From NCBI GenBank assembly GCA_030690265.1, contig JAUYHA010000028.1, forward strand, positions 1 through 44,178: a stretch of 44,178 nt of DNA, given 5' to 3'. How positions within the stretch are numbered: the first letter of the stretch is position 1; each line of letters opens with the position of its first letter. A model generated the notes under the pieces. The model made no database searches, was not told the origin of the DNA, and worked only from the letters and a program-made list of their open reading frames with translations. This DNA is from Dehalococcoidales bacterium. GTDB lineage: Bacteria > Chloroflexota > Dehalococcoidia > Dehalococcoidales > UBA2162. The translations under genes and the position numbers were made by a program. Shown here one piece after another: positions 23,901 through 30,822 of the stretch.

Positions 23901-24626
23901 ATGAGTGACTTTACTACTTTGCGTTTAGAGGGAAATTACGGAACTCTTGGCGCTCCCGTCTGGGCCGATTTATCAGGCGCTAACCGCGAGACCCGCTGGT
24001 CGGATTCGGCAATTCAAAATACTATTGCTTCGGCGGTTTGGCCGGCGATGAACCGACCGGGAGCCACCAGCATTGTTAGCTATACCTATGCTTACACCGC
24101 GGACGCTGTTGGATGGGGTTACATATCTGGCCAAGCATCACCGTGCCCAGCCTACTCCAAAGACAACTATCTCTGGTCCCGGTGGTGGTGGGATAACCTG
24201 GGGTCGTTCGCCTCAGCTCCTATCTATACGGCGTACCTGACGACGGCTCACGCTGCTATTACACGAGGTGTCCCAGACGGTGGTTTGTTACAGGGGTCGA
24301 ATGATACCTTGAACGTGTCAAAGTTCTCCTACATGAAAGGTAATGCTTTCGGGCGGGTAACCAGTGCCGGGGCACCGGCAGCCGGCCCCGCAGCAGCTCC
24401 CGTAGTTACCGATGGTACCGTGGGCTCGGTTTCTCCCGCAGCCGGCGCCAACTGGCTGGCTAACTACCAGAGCTTGATGGGGGACCTTGACTATATCACG
24501 GCACCCTTTACCCCGGCGGCTACCACTCAGGACCAATGGAATGTTCACTTTGCGATTTTTTCGGGCCCGAATCAAGTGCCCTCCCTATATTTGGTTATCC
24601 AGAGCCTCCGCTACAGCTGGACATAA
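23901..24626 (+). CDS. Putative structural protein, 241 aa
   Basis: AAGGAGATGATAGC precedes ATG. Rich in Trp, Tyr, Ala and Gly with few charges (WSRWWWDNLGSFASAP), typical of a secreted or particle protein. A Gly/Ala/Pro spacer (SAGAPAAGPAAAP) splits it in two. No family recognised. Confidence 0.7.
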   Translation: MSDFTTLRLEGNYGTLGAPVWADLSGANRETRWSDSAIQNTIASAVWPAMNRPGATSIVSYTYAYTADAVGWGYISGQASPCPAYSKDNYLWSRWWWDNLGSFASAPIYTAYLTTAHAAITRGVPDGGLLQGSNDTLNVSKFSYMKGNAFGRVTSAGAPAAGPAAAPVVTDGTVGSVSPAAGANWLANYQSLMGDLDYITAPFTPAATTQDQWNVHFAIFSGPNQVPSLYLVIQSLRYSWT

Positions 24627-24639
24627 GTTTGTATCAAGA

Positions 24640-24702
24640 ATGGAGAAAAGAAATAAACTGGTGGCAGAGATACGGGAGTTGAATAAGCGAGGTCTAGTAT
24701 GA
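24640..24702 (+). CDS. Tiny ORF, 20 aa, coupled to the next gene
   Basis: Encodes a charged helix (MEKRNKLVAEIRELNKRGLV). Its stop overlaps the next ATG as ATGA, so it may serve translational coupling. No clear ribosome site, so low confidence. Confidence 0.4.
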   Translation: MEKRNKLVAEIRELNKRGLV

Positions 24703-25160
24703 ACGCCGTAATTGCTAGTATGATAAAACACTCCGGCCGCTCCTGGTGGCAGTGTCGGTACAGCTCGGGTAAAATCCTCAGTGAGTGGGATACCCTGACT
24801 ACCAAGCTACGCTTACCGGTCGGCCCGGGCGGTTCGTCTAGATGGGAAGAAGTAAACAAAGACGGCATGGTTGCACTTAGGCTACTCTGCCCAAATGGTA
24901 TGGCCGGGGAGCTCGAGGCCCCTGAAGGCCATAAGTTCTTCCAACTGAAAGCCGGCGGCATCATGGTCGGAGCTGGGAAAGCCAGCCATTATCTTGGTGC
25001 CCATATCATCGGAGTCGTCCGCGATGTCACCGGGGAGTGTTTATGCCGGGCATGGGATTACCGAAGTAAACTGCTCGTCGAATTTGAAGATAACATCTAC
25101 AGTATGCAATATCTCCAAATCGGATGCCTGAGTTTAGAAGTTCAGGGACTGAAGGTGTAG
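24699..25160 (+). CDS. Hypothetical protein, 153 aa
   Basis: Mixed alpha/beta protein with KAGGIMVGAGKASHYLGAHIIGVV in the middle and a CLCRAWDYRSKLLVEFEDN beta hairpin. No family recognised. It lies between two presumed particle proteins. Confidence 0.7.
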   Translation: MNAVIASMIKHSGRSWWQCRYSSGKILSEWDTLTTKLRLPVGPGGSSRWEEVNKDGMVALRLLCPNGMAGELEAPEGHKFFQLKAGGIMVGAGKASHYLGAHIIGVVRDVTGECLCRAWDYRSKLLVEFEDNIYSMQYLQIGCLSLEVQGLKV

Positions 25161-25163
25161 CCC

Positions 25164-26306
25164 ATGGCTTTTCCTGTTGTTGAAAGTTCTGCCAGCACTA
25201 ACAGAACGGCGGCTGAGACCACCAGCCCAATTAGCTATCCAGCAACCGTTTCACCCAAGGCCCTGCTTGTCTGCATTGCTCGAGCTACCGTTGCCGGCGC
25301 GATTGGTTGGCCCGCTGGTTGGAACGAGTTAGTCGACTTCAACGCCGATGCTTCCGATGACGTAACAGCTATCGCCTGGAAAGAAGCCGTTGGGAACGAA
25401 GACGGTACGACCTTTAATGTTACTCACGGCAGCGGTAAGATGGCTGCTATTGTTTATAGCATTACCGGCGCGGCCACAACGGGCAGACCCCCGCAGCTTT
25501 CTACATTCAACATCGGGACAAGCACCCTGCCTGACCCTCAGGATTTAACCCCGACAGGCGGAGCTAAAGATTACCTTTGGCTGTGGCTCGGTGGCTGGGA
25601 AGGTGAGCAAACCTCTCCACCTGCCAGCAATCCGCTAAACTACACTACCCCCCTGGGGGCTAACACGGGGAAGGGTGGAGTCGTTGCTACAAACTGCCGA
25701 GTAGCCAGCGCTCAAAGAAATCTTAACGCTGCTTCAGAAAACCCTGGTTCTTGGACAATTTCTGTTTCCGATGACTGGTCAGCCTGGACGATGGCGGTCC
25801 ACCCGGCAACCATAGCTTATAAGGATATTTCTACCCGCTTTAAGCTGGTCGTTCAGAACTTCAAGGATATTTCTACCCGCTTCAGGCTGTGGGTGCAGGG
25901 CTACAATGATAGCAGTACCAGGTTCCTTCTCAGCGTCCAGAACTACAAAGATATAGCTACTCGTTTTAAGGTAACTGCCCAGAACTATAAGGATGTTGCC
26001 ACCCGGTTCAAGCTAACGACAGCAACTACCGCCTACAAAGACATCAGCTCCAGGTTCTTGCTGTGGGTTCAGGGTTATGCCGACATCGCTACCAGGTTCC
26101 TTTTAACAGTTCCAGGATACGCCGATACAGCTAGCCGGTTCCTCTTACAGGTGCAGGGTTATAAAGACGCCGATACTCGGTTCAGGCTATGGGGACGGGG
26201 CTACCATGATACTGCTACTCGTTTTAAGCTGGAGGTTGCTGGCGGTGCTGAGAATCTGCATGATGGTAGAATAGCGTCTAAGCTGATGTCGGTGGGAGCG
26301 ATATAA
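25164..26306 (+). CDS. Protein with ten tandem 14-residue repeats, 380 aa
   Basis: Residues 1-215 are a beta-rich domain resembling a lectin-like sandwich (AFPVVESSASTNRTAAETTS start, WTISVSDDWSAWTMAVHPA end). Residues about 218-360 are ten units of consensus Y-K-D-I-x-T-R-F-x-L-x-V-Q-G (units 1-9 mostly 14 residues; the fifth is 16). The alternating polar/hydrophobic pattern suggests a beta-solenoid or beta shaft. Likely a fibre or surface adhesin. Confidence 0.8.
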   Translation: MAFPVVESSASTNRTAAETTSPISYPATVSPKALLVCIARATVAGAIGWPAGWNELVDFNADASDDVTAIAWKEAVGNEDGTTFNVTHGSGKMAAIVYSITGAATTGRPPQLSTFNIGTSTLPDPQDLTPTGGAKDYLWLWLGGWEGEQTSPPASNPLNYTTPLGANTGKGGVVATNCRVASAQRNLNAASENPGSWTISVSDDWSAWTMAVHPATIAYKDISTRFKLVVQNFKDISTRFRLWVQGYNDSSTRFLLSVQNYKDIATRFKVTAQNYKDVATRFKLTTATTAYKDISSRFLLWVQGYADIATRFLLTVPGYADTASRFLLQVQGYKDADTRFRLWGRGYHDTATRFKLEVAGGAENLHDGRIASKLMSVGAI

Positions 26307-26387
26307 ATGGGTTTCAATCCGACAGTAAACACTGCCGAATTTCAGGCCCTTGGTTTGGTCGTTGATTACGACTGGCGGCATAAATGA
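26307..26387 (+). CDS. Tiny ORF, 26 aa
   Basis: Begins directly after the previous stop (TAA-ATG) and reads MGFNPTVNTAEFQALGLVVD, ending DYDWRHK. A protein-like sequence that would close the plus-strand module. Short length limits confidence. Confidence 0.45.
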   Translation: MGFNPTVNTAEFQALGLVVDYDWRHK

Positions 26388-26459
26388 GATAGTTCAGATG
26401 TGGTGGCGGGCGGCAAGGGGTTTAGTCTTTAGCGCTTTACAAAAGATTATAATGTCAAG

Positions 26460-26624
26460 TTACCCGGGAGGCTGTTTAAGAGACAGAAGCTTGAGCGACA
26501 GCTTCATTGCCATGAATCTTACCTGTTCGAGGAATTCGCAGAGTATTTCCTCGTCAGATAGCCCGCCGTCCTTTCCTTCCCGAATAACACCCTCAACCAT
26601 GGTCTTGAAGTTCTGTAGCATCAT
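26460..26624 (-). CDS. Small regulator-like protein, 54 aa
   Basis: TATAAT (26636-26631 on the minus strand, in an extended TGG-TATAAT) is only six bases before the double ATG, so the mRNA should be leaderless. An upstream extension of the frame would run through the promoter and was rejected. Helical and charged (KTMVEGVIREGKDGGLSDEEI). It is divergent from the DNA-binding gene at 26724. Confidence 0.65.
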   Translation of the reverse strand: MMLQNFKTMVEGVIREGKDGGLSDEEILCEFLEQVRFMAMKLSLKLLSLKQPPG

Positions 26625-26630
26625 GTTCCC

Positions 26631-26636
26631 ATTATA
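26631..26636 (-). promoter_or_regulatory. Extended -10 promoter, leaderless
   Basis: Minus-strand TGGTATAAT with a poor -35 (TTGCTA 20 bases upstream). The ATG of the 54-aa gene lies where transcription should start. Confidence 0.6.
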
Positions 26637-26688
26637 CCACCTGTGGCGAGAGGCGGTAGCAAGCCCAAAATATATTTTCAACACCCTA

Positions 26689-26717
26689 TTGACAAAGCCG
26701 GGTTCTTATGCTAGCAT
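26689..26717 (+). promoter_or_regulatory. Promoter of the 26724 gene, leaderless
   Basis: TTGACA (26689-26694), 17 bases, TAGCAT (26712-26717). The ATG at 26724 is seven bases beyond the -10 box, so the transcript should begin at or next to the start codon. No ribosome site is present. Confidence 0.7.
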
Positions 26718-26723
26718 AAGCTT

Positions 26724-26975
26724 ATGCCAGAGCCAAAAAGGGAGTTAGCCGATAATTACCTCACGTCTACCCAGGCTCGTGAAAAGTTAGAGCTCAGCCG
26801 GTGGGAGTTTGACACCCGCATTGACCGTGGCATCTTTCCGGCGCCCACCTATATCGATACCGTCATGCGCGGGAGTGTTGAGCTAAAGGTGCGCTATTTT
26901 GATGAAGACTGGGTTAAGGCTGCCCAGACAATCTTAGATAATTCGGTAAGGGCATCCAGTACGAAGGAGCAATAA
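26724..26975 (+). CDS. Excisionase/MerR-like DNA-binding protein, 83 aa
   Basis: NYLTSTQAREKLELSRWEFDTRIDRGIFPAP at residues 11-41 matches the winged-helix of MerR/Xis-type proteins (helix, helix with SR-x-x-F, then wing with G-x-F-P-x-P). A beta hairpin (GSVELKVRYFDED) and a C-terminal helix follow. Divergent to the 54-aa gene, so the pair may form a genetic switch or assist the tyrosine recombinase. Confidence 0.75.
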   Translation: MPEPKRELADNYLTSTQAREKLELSRWEFDTRIDRGIFPAPTYIDTVMRGSVELKVRYFDEDWVKAAQTILDNSVRASSTKEQ

Positions 26976-26977
26976 CG

Positions 26978-27012
26978 AAGAAAGCCGCCCGGTAAGCAGA
27001 GCGGCTTTCTTT
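26978..27012. terminator. Intrinsic terminator
   Basis: AAGAAAGCCGC (26978-26988), 12-base loop, GCGGCTTTCTT (27001-27011), with A/T at the stem base on both sides. It ends the 26724-26975 transcript. Confidence 0.8.
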
Positions 27013-27091
27013 AAGGAGAGAGGTGTTGGCAAGCGACCTCTTGTTGTGATTATAGCAAGGTTGCTTGCCTCTGTCAAGGAAGGAGGTAGGT

Positions 27092-27877
27092 ATGACAAAC
27101 GGTAACCAGCTCGCTCATCATTGGAATGTCAAGTTTTACCAGACTGGGATATTTAAAAAAACCTGCTACTGTGGAGCTACTCTCTTTACTGCTGAGGATG
27201 GGGAAGAAGAATTGCAAGCCCGGGTTAAATTCCTTAATCGGCGCTCAGGCAAGGAGGGAACTAAACCGCATCCTTGGGAGAATGGGGCGGCTGGGGTGAG
27301 TCAGACAGGTTCGGTTTCGGTAGCCCTTTCCCAAGGGGATAAAGAGATGGATAACAGAGTCCCACCCCGGCCAAAAAGCCGTAAAGCCTGGCCAGGATAC
27401 TACGCTGAGAACAAAGAGGCAATCATCCGGGATTATCAAACCCTCACGGTAAGAAAGTTTCTGACAAAGTGGCATATCCAGACGCTTAGATGGGCAAAGC
27501 TGATGAAGGAGTGGAATGTTCCCGGGAAATTCAAGAGGCCAAGAGAGAAGCTGATTAAACCCGGCGTGCCGGTAAAGGGAGAAAAAGACCAGCTGCCGGC
27601 CTTCCCTGCCTTTCGCGAGGAGTGGGATAGCCAAACCAAGGTGGGCTGGTTTGATGCTTTCGTTCGATTAAAGGAGCTGGGGGAATTAGTGTCGACTGGG
27701 GATGTCGGTAAAGGTGTTCTCCAAGGTATTTGTGCTGCCCTTAACATCCTGGTATGGAAAGTGCCGTCATCACCGGAGTGGCCGCCGGCGAATTGGGCGG
27801 CGGAACTGCAAGATAAGAACATCATAGTAGCGTGGGACAAAGACAGAGAGAAGTTTATCCCTGGAGTGCAACGGTGA
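27092..27877 (+). CDS. Hypothetical protein, 261 aa
   Basis: AAGGAAGGAGGTAGGT precedes ATG; a longer frame from TTG 27065 is not supported. CYCGATLFTAEDGEEEL near the N-terminus is half of a possible zinc site with an upstream His pair. A basic middle (RPKSRKAWPGYYAENKEAIIRDYQTL ... VRKFLTKWHI) looks like a helix-turn-helix with a DNA-binding tail. First gene of the accessory plus operon. Confidence 0.75.
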   Translation: MTNGNQLAHHWNVKFYQTGIFKKTCYCGATLFTAEDGEEELQARVKFLNRRSGKEGTKPHPWENGAAGVSQTGSVSVALSQGDKEMDNRVPPRPKSRKAWPGYYAENKEAIIRDYQTLTVRKFLTKWHIQTLRWAKLMKEWNVPGKFKRPREKLIKPGVPVKGEKDQLPAFPAFREEWDSQTKVGWFDAFVRLKELGELVSTGDVGKGVLQGICAALNILVWKVPSSPEWPPANWAAELQDKNIIVAWDKDREKFIPGVQR

Positions 27878-27999
27878 AGTTTTTATGGTATATACCCAGA
27901 AGCAGCAGGTTCGAATGGCAGCATTATAAGACGACTATGGGTTGGTTCCAGATGATGAGATTCGGTATCTTCGGTGTCAACCTCTACAAGGGAGAATAA
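27874..27999 (+). CDS. Small protein, 41 aa
   Basis: GTG start overlapping the previous stop (GTGA). Reads MKFLWYIPRSSRFEWQHYKT and is rich in aromatic and basic residues, ending GVNLYKGE. Coupling and protein-like composition support it. Confidence 0.6.
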   Translation: MKFLWYIPRSSRFEWQHYKTTMGWFQMMRFGIFGVNLYKGE

Positions 28000-28019
28000 G
28001 AGCGTAGGAGGGATTAACT

Positions 28020-28538
28020 ATGGGCCCGAGAGTTGATGCTAACCGGACACGGAATGACCTGAGACACATGTTTGATTTATGGGGAATCGATCAGTTTAGT
28101 ATTATCCGGGAGCAGGAAGAATATGTGTCCGGTGGTGTGAAGAGAGGAAACGGTGTCACTGTTACCTATTTCCGCAAGGGCGAGTGGCAAACCGTATTCT
28201 GTAACCTTTCCGACTTTGCTACTAACATGCGGTCAATCTTTCTTTTTATGGATAGAGTCAGAATATCTGAAAAGTCCGGTATTTTTTACCAGGGGCTCAG
28301 TTCGACAAAAGATTTAGTCAAGAGTTCCTTCGATACAAAGCCAGCCGCGGAAGAAACACTAGAAGATGCGTATGACGTTCTGGGTGTCAGTAGAGATGAC
28401 CCTACTGAGCTTATTAAGAAGGTGTATGTGCAGAAGGTCAAATTTTACCACCCGGACAAAGGTGGAGACCCGGAGAAATTCAAGCGCATCACTAAAGCTT
28501 ACGAAGCTATAATGGCAGATCGTGGGGGGAAGGTCTAG
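28020..28538 (+). CDS. J-domain protein with novel N-terminal domain, 172 aa
   Basis: The C-terminal J domain (about residues 115-166) has AYDVLGVSRDD, the invariant His144-Pro-Asp-Lys147 and RITKAYEAIM. It stimulates a host Hsp70. The N-terminal 100 residues (DLRHMFDLWGIDQFSI start) are an unrecognised domain that may bind the client. GGAGGGATTAACT precedes ATG. J domains are used by some viruses to recruit host DnaK for replication or assembly. Confidence 0.85.
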   Translation: MGPRVDANRTRNDLRHMFDLWGIDQFSIIREQEEYVSGGVKRGNGVTVTYFRKGEWQTVFCNLSDFATNMRSIFLFMDRVRISEKSGIFYQGLSSTKDLVKSSFDTKPAAEETLEDAYDVLGVSRDDPTELIKKVYVQKVKFYHPDKGGDPEKFKRITKAYEAIMADRGGKV

Positions 28539-28540
28539 AT

Positions 28541-28972
28541 ATGAAAGCGCTTAGTGGTTATGCCGAATGGTTCTGGCTCATGGCTAAGAACTGGAAAGAT
28601 ATCGAGAATCGAAACTGGCCCTTGACCAGGTATTTCAAGCGTAGTGACCTACCAGTCCGCATTTATCTGCATGCCAGTAAAAAGCCAGCCAGCTATGAGG
28701 AGAAGATGTTCATCCGGTCGCGACTAACGCCGGAGCAGTGGCTGGAGTTCCGTGCAGTTGACTGGGGAAAATACCGGGGGCATATTATCGGTGAGATAAC
28801 CATAACCGACGAGGTGACCATGGACGATATCGGGCTGAAAGCCACTCACTCCCCCTGGTTCTTTGGGCCGTACGGTTTTGTGGTTAAGGACGGGGTGCTC
28901 TATGAAAAGCCGCTAGCCTGTAGGGGGAGCCTCGGTTTCTTTGAAGTTAATCTCGAGGGCTTGGTGGTATGA
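28541..28972 (+). CDS. ASCH/PUA-like domain protein, 143 aa
   Basis: The start (MKALSGYAEWFWLMAKNWKDIENRNWPLTRY) with K-D-I-E-N-R-x-W matches ASCH-domain proteins, followed by VRIYLHASKKP and GHIIGEITITDEV strands. ASCH folds bind nucleic acids; some are RNA-editing or cytidine-hydrolysing enzymes. Two bases separate it from the J-domain gene. Confidence 0.85.
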   Translation: MKALSGYAEWFWLMAKNWKDIENRNWPLTRYFKRSDLPVRIYLHASKKPASYEEKMFIRSRLTPEQWLEFRAVDWGKYRGHIIGEITITDEVTMDDIGLKATHSPWFFGPYGFVVKDGVLYEKPLACRGSLGFFEVNLEGLVV

Positions 28973-29187
28973 GCGGGACATCGCGTGTAAGTACTTCGAT
29001 ATCGATAAGGCTGCCGAACTCCGTGGTGTATACACTAAGACGTAGAATCAATGGTAGAGGGTCAAGGTGGGCGAGTGTGGGGGAATACTTGAAGGAGCGT
29101 ATAATCTACGATGTTGAGCGTAAACATAAACGCCTAAGTGACAGCGAGAAGAGTGACTTTCGGAGATTGCAGCAGAGTAAAGAGTAA
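28969..29187 (+). CDS. Ribbon-helix-helix-like protein, 72 aa
   Basis: Overlaps the ASCH gene by four bases (ATGA). TSISIRLPNSVVYTLRRRI gives the beta strand and first helix of an RHH domain; SVGEYLKERIIYDVERKHKR is the second helix and tail. Possible DNA-binding regulator; could recognise the GTGTCA arrays, but this is untested. Confidence 0.8.
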   Translation: MSGTSRVSTSISIRLPNSVVYTLRRRINGRGSRWASVGEYLKERIIYDVERKHKRLSDSEKSDFRRLQQSKE

Positions 29188-29215
29188 CAGCAGCGGATTA
29201 CGGTTTGACACCAAG

Positions 29216-29518
29216 ATGACTCAGACAGAAAAATATGAATTAGCCTTAAAGCTTCTTCGGGAATTAAATTGCCCAGAGGAGATTATGGACGTACTTGGAA
29301 TTTGGGGTATCTTTGTTCATAATGACGAGGTAAAGCTTCACAACTGGGAATCATTATCTGCCGGAGGAATCATCGAAGGGGAAGCCTTGGAAATAACGCA
29401 GGAGGTCAACAATGAGCGAAGAAACCAAGAAGATAGCGATAGCGCGAATTGGGAACTTGATCATCGATTTAATAAGTGCCGTGGACAAAATCAAGATACT
29501 CGAGGTCAAAGAGATTAA
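29216..29518 (+). CDS. Hypothetical protein, 100 aa as drawn
   Basis: Residues 1-65 look like real protein (TEKYELALKLLRELNCPEEI, a helical start). The last third (RRNQEDSDSANWELDHRFNK) is the out-of-frame reading of the next gene, so the natural end may once have been near 29412 and lost by frameshift, or the overlap of 107 bases may be genuine. Confidence 0.55.
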   Translation: MTQTEKYELALKLLRELNCPEEIMDVLGIWGIFVHNDEVKLHNWESLSAGGIIEGEALEITQEVNNERRNQEDSDSANWELDHRFNKCRGQNQDTRGQRD

Positions 29519-29603
29519 CAGGGATACCTTGGCCCTGCCAAGTTCACAACGGCGCCCAGGAGATGTTTGGGGAGTCCGTTTGGGTATGACTATTTTGGTA
29601 TGA
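29412..29603 (+). CDS. Hypothetical protein truncated by a 14-bp tandem duplication, 63 aa
   Basis: AGGAGGTCAACA precedes ATG. The helical sequence (KIAIARIGNLIIDLISAVDKIKIL) stops at TGA 29601-29603 inside the second copy of TATGACTATTTTGG (29585-29598 and 29599-29612). Deleting one copy restores GMTILDLKTLIAEGRYHGFIPKE to a stop at about 29668, an 80-residue protein. The duplicate looks recent. Confidence 0.7.
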   Translation: MSEETKKIAIARIGNLIIDLISAVDKIKILEVKEINRDTLALPSSQRRPGDVWGVRLGMTILV

Positions 29604-29612
29604 CTATTTTGG
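29585..29612. repeat. 14-bp tandem duplication
   Basis: TATGACTATTTTGG occurs twice head to tail. 14 is not a multiple of three, so the repeat shifts the frame of the gene at 29412. The second copy supplies an ATG in the downstream frame, allowing a 22-residue product to be made separately. Confidence 0.95.
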
Positions 29613-29698
29613 ATCTGAAGACACTGATAGCCGAAGGTAGGTATCACGGGTTTATTCCGAAAGAGTAAGTCAGTTTTGCTAGGAGAGGCGGGAGCAGT

Positions 29699-29854
29699 AT
29701 GAAGTGCGAAAGATGTGTCCATTGGAAGGTTTTAAACCCTAACCATATTGAGAACGATCAGCCAGTGAAAAGCTGTGATTGCGGTGGAATCCCTGATAGG
29801 TGTAAAGACTATGAAGAAAAGAAAAGCCACTGTAGCTCCGGTGCAAACCGGTAG
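29699..29854 (+). CDS. Small Cys-rich protein, 51 aa
   Basis: GAGAGGCGGGAGCAGT precedes ATG. CERCVHWK, then CDCGGIPDRCKDY: a C-x2-C ... C-x-C-x6-C pattern of a small zinc or iron-binding knuckle. Overlaps the next gene by 44 bases in another frame. Confidence 0.65.
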   Translation: MKCERCVHWKVLNPNHIENDQPVKSCDCGGIPDRCKDYEEKKSHCSSGANR

Positions 29855-30026
29855 CCAGATTACTACCGGGTCACCACGCCCGGAGCGGGTTTGCTCTTGC
29901 GGCTCAAGGAACTGGTGGTATCGCAAGCCCCGGATGCTTTTAGACCAATTCTACGACCATGGAGAGTGGCTTTGTGGTTCTTGTCATCCTGACCCTAATA
30001 AAGAATTAAAGAAGGAGGTAAGTTAG
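29811..30026 (+). CDS. Zinc-finger protein, 71 aa
   Basis: Starts at ATG 29811. CSCGSRNWWYRKPRML and LCGSCHPDP form a four-Cys ribbon of the RNA/DNA-binding type found in host replication and recombination proteins that end WLCGxCHP. A basic N-terminus precedes it. Adjacent small zinc proteins suggest related functions. Confidence 0.75.
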   Translation: MKKRKATVAPVQTGSQITTGSPRPERVCSCGSRNWWYRKPRMLLDQFYDHGEWLCGSCHPDPNKELKKEVS

Positions 30027-30286
30027 TGGCTAAGACAGCCGATTCGGCAGGGGTTACAAAATTTCCAAGAGTGGAAATTCCCAATATTGATAATCTAGGA
30101 ATATCGTTTAAGAAAGGGGCGGCGAAGATCTCTTTTGAGGTCACCGCGCCTGGTCACGACTTGTTGAAACTTATCTATTTCCAGGCAACGGCTCGGCCAC
30201 TTAATGTGGTTTTCGAGTCTCCACAGGCGGAGATGGACCTGCAAATTACCGAGGTAAATCTTAAGACTGGGGAGGTTAAGGGCTGA
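30026..30286 (+). CDS. Hypothetical protein, 86 aa
   Basis: GTG start overlapping the previous stop by one base with AAGGAGGTAAGTTA upstream. Beta-rich (LGISFKKGAAKISFEV, LNVVFESPQAEMDLQI), resembling a small OB-like or beta-sandwich domain. No family recognised. Confidence 0.75.
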   Translation: MAKTADSAGVTKFPRVEIPNIDNLGISFKKGAAKISFEVTAPGHDLLKLIYFQATARPLNVVFESPQAEMDLQITEVNLKTGEVKG

Positions 30287-30360
30287 TGGGCGATGGCCAG
30301 AAGACGCTTTATGAGGGTATGATTGACCGGGGATTCCTTTTGACGGAGGGGAAAGGTTAA
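30286..30360 (+). CDS. Tiny ORF, 24 aa
   Basis: ATG overlaps the previous stop (TGATG) and its stop abuts the next ATG. Reads MGDGQKTLYEGMIDRGFLLT, the style of a short conserved helical peptide. Coupled between two good genes. Confidence 0.5.
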   Translation: MGDGQKTLYEGMIDRGFLLTEGKG

Positions 30361-30822
30361 ATGAATATAATAAAATATCTGGTTATTGACAGCCAAACGG
30401 GCAAGTGTAGGTTGCTGGAGAGACTGCAGGGAGGCTTTTCGGAGTATATCGTTAAACTCGAAATCGAGATACCTAAGCCCGTCATTCCATCTCTGGTGAT
30501 AAAGATACCGCTACCGGAGACATCGGTCTTACGGGTGGGCGCTCAGAATAAACCCTACGGCATCCCCTGGGCGCTGGCGGAGGGCATCATGGAGATTGAG
30601 AGCATTTCACCGGAAGGTCATCTCCAACTGGATTATACCGATGAGGGCATCCGCAGACTTGCTGAGCTGGTCAAGCCATCGGATACCGAAGGCGCCTATG
30701 CCCTGACGGAATATGCCCGGAGGAACTGGGGATTACCCGGTAATGTGTATATCGGCGGTGCTCGTTTCGACCGGATAAAAGCAGCCGCTGAGGAAGGCAG
30801 AAAAAATGAAGCGACTCAGTAG
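30361..30822 (+). CDS. Hypothetical protein, 153 aa
   Basis: Mixed alpha/beta with a beta-rich first half (LVIDSQTGKCRLLERL, IPSLVIKIPLP) and helical end. It is followed by an overlap of 17 bases with the DUF5131 gene. No family recognised. Confidence 0.7.
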   Translation: MNIIKYLVIDSQTGKCRLLERLQGGFSEYIVKLEIEIPKPVIPSLVIKIPLPETSVLRVGAQNKPYGIPWALAEGIMEIESISPEGHLQLDYTDEGIRRLAELVKPSDTEGAYALTEYARRNWGLPGNVYIGGARFDRIKAAAEEGRKNEATQ

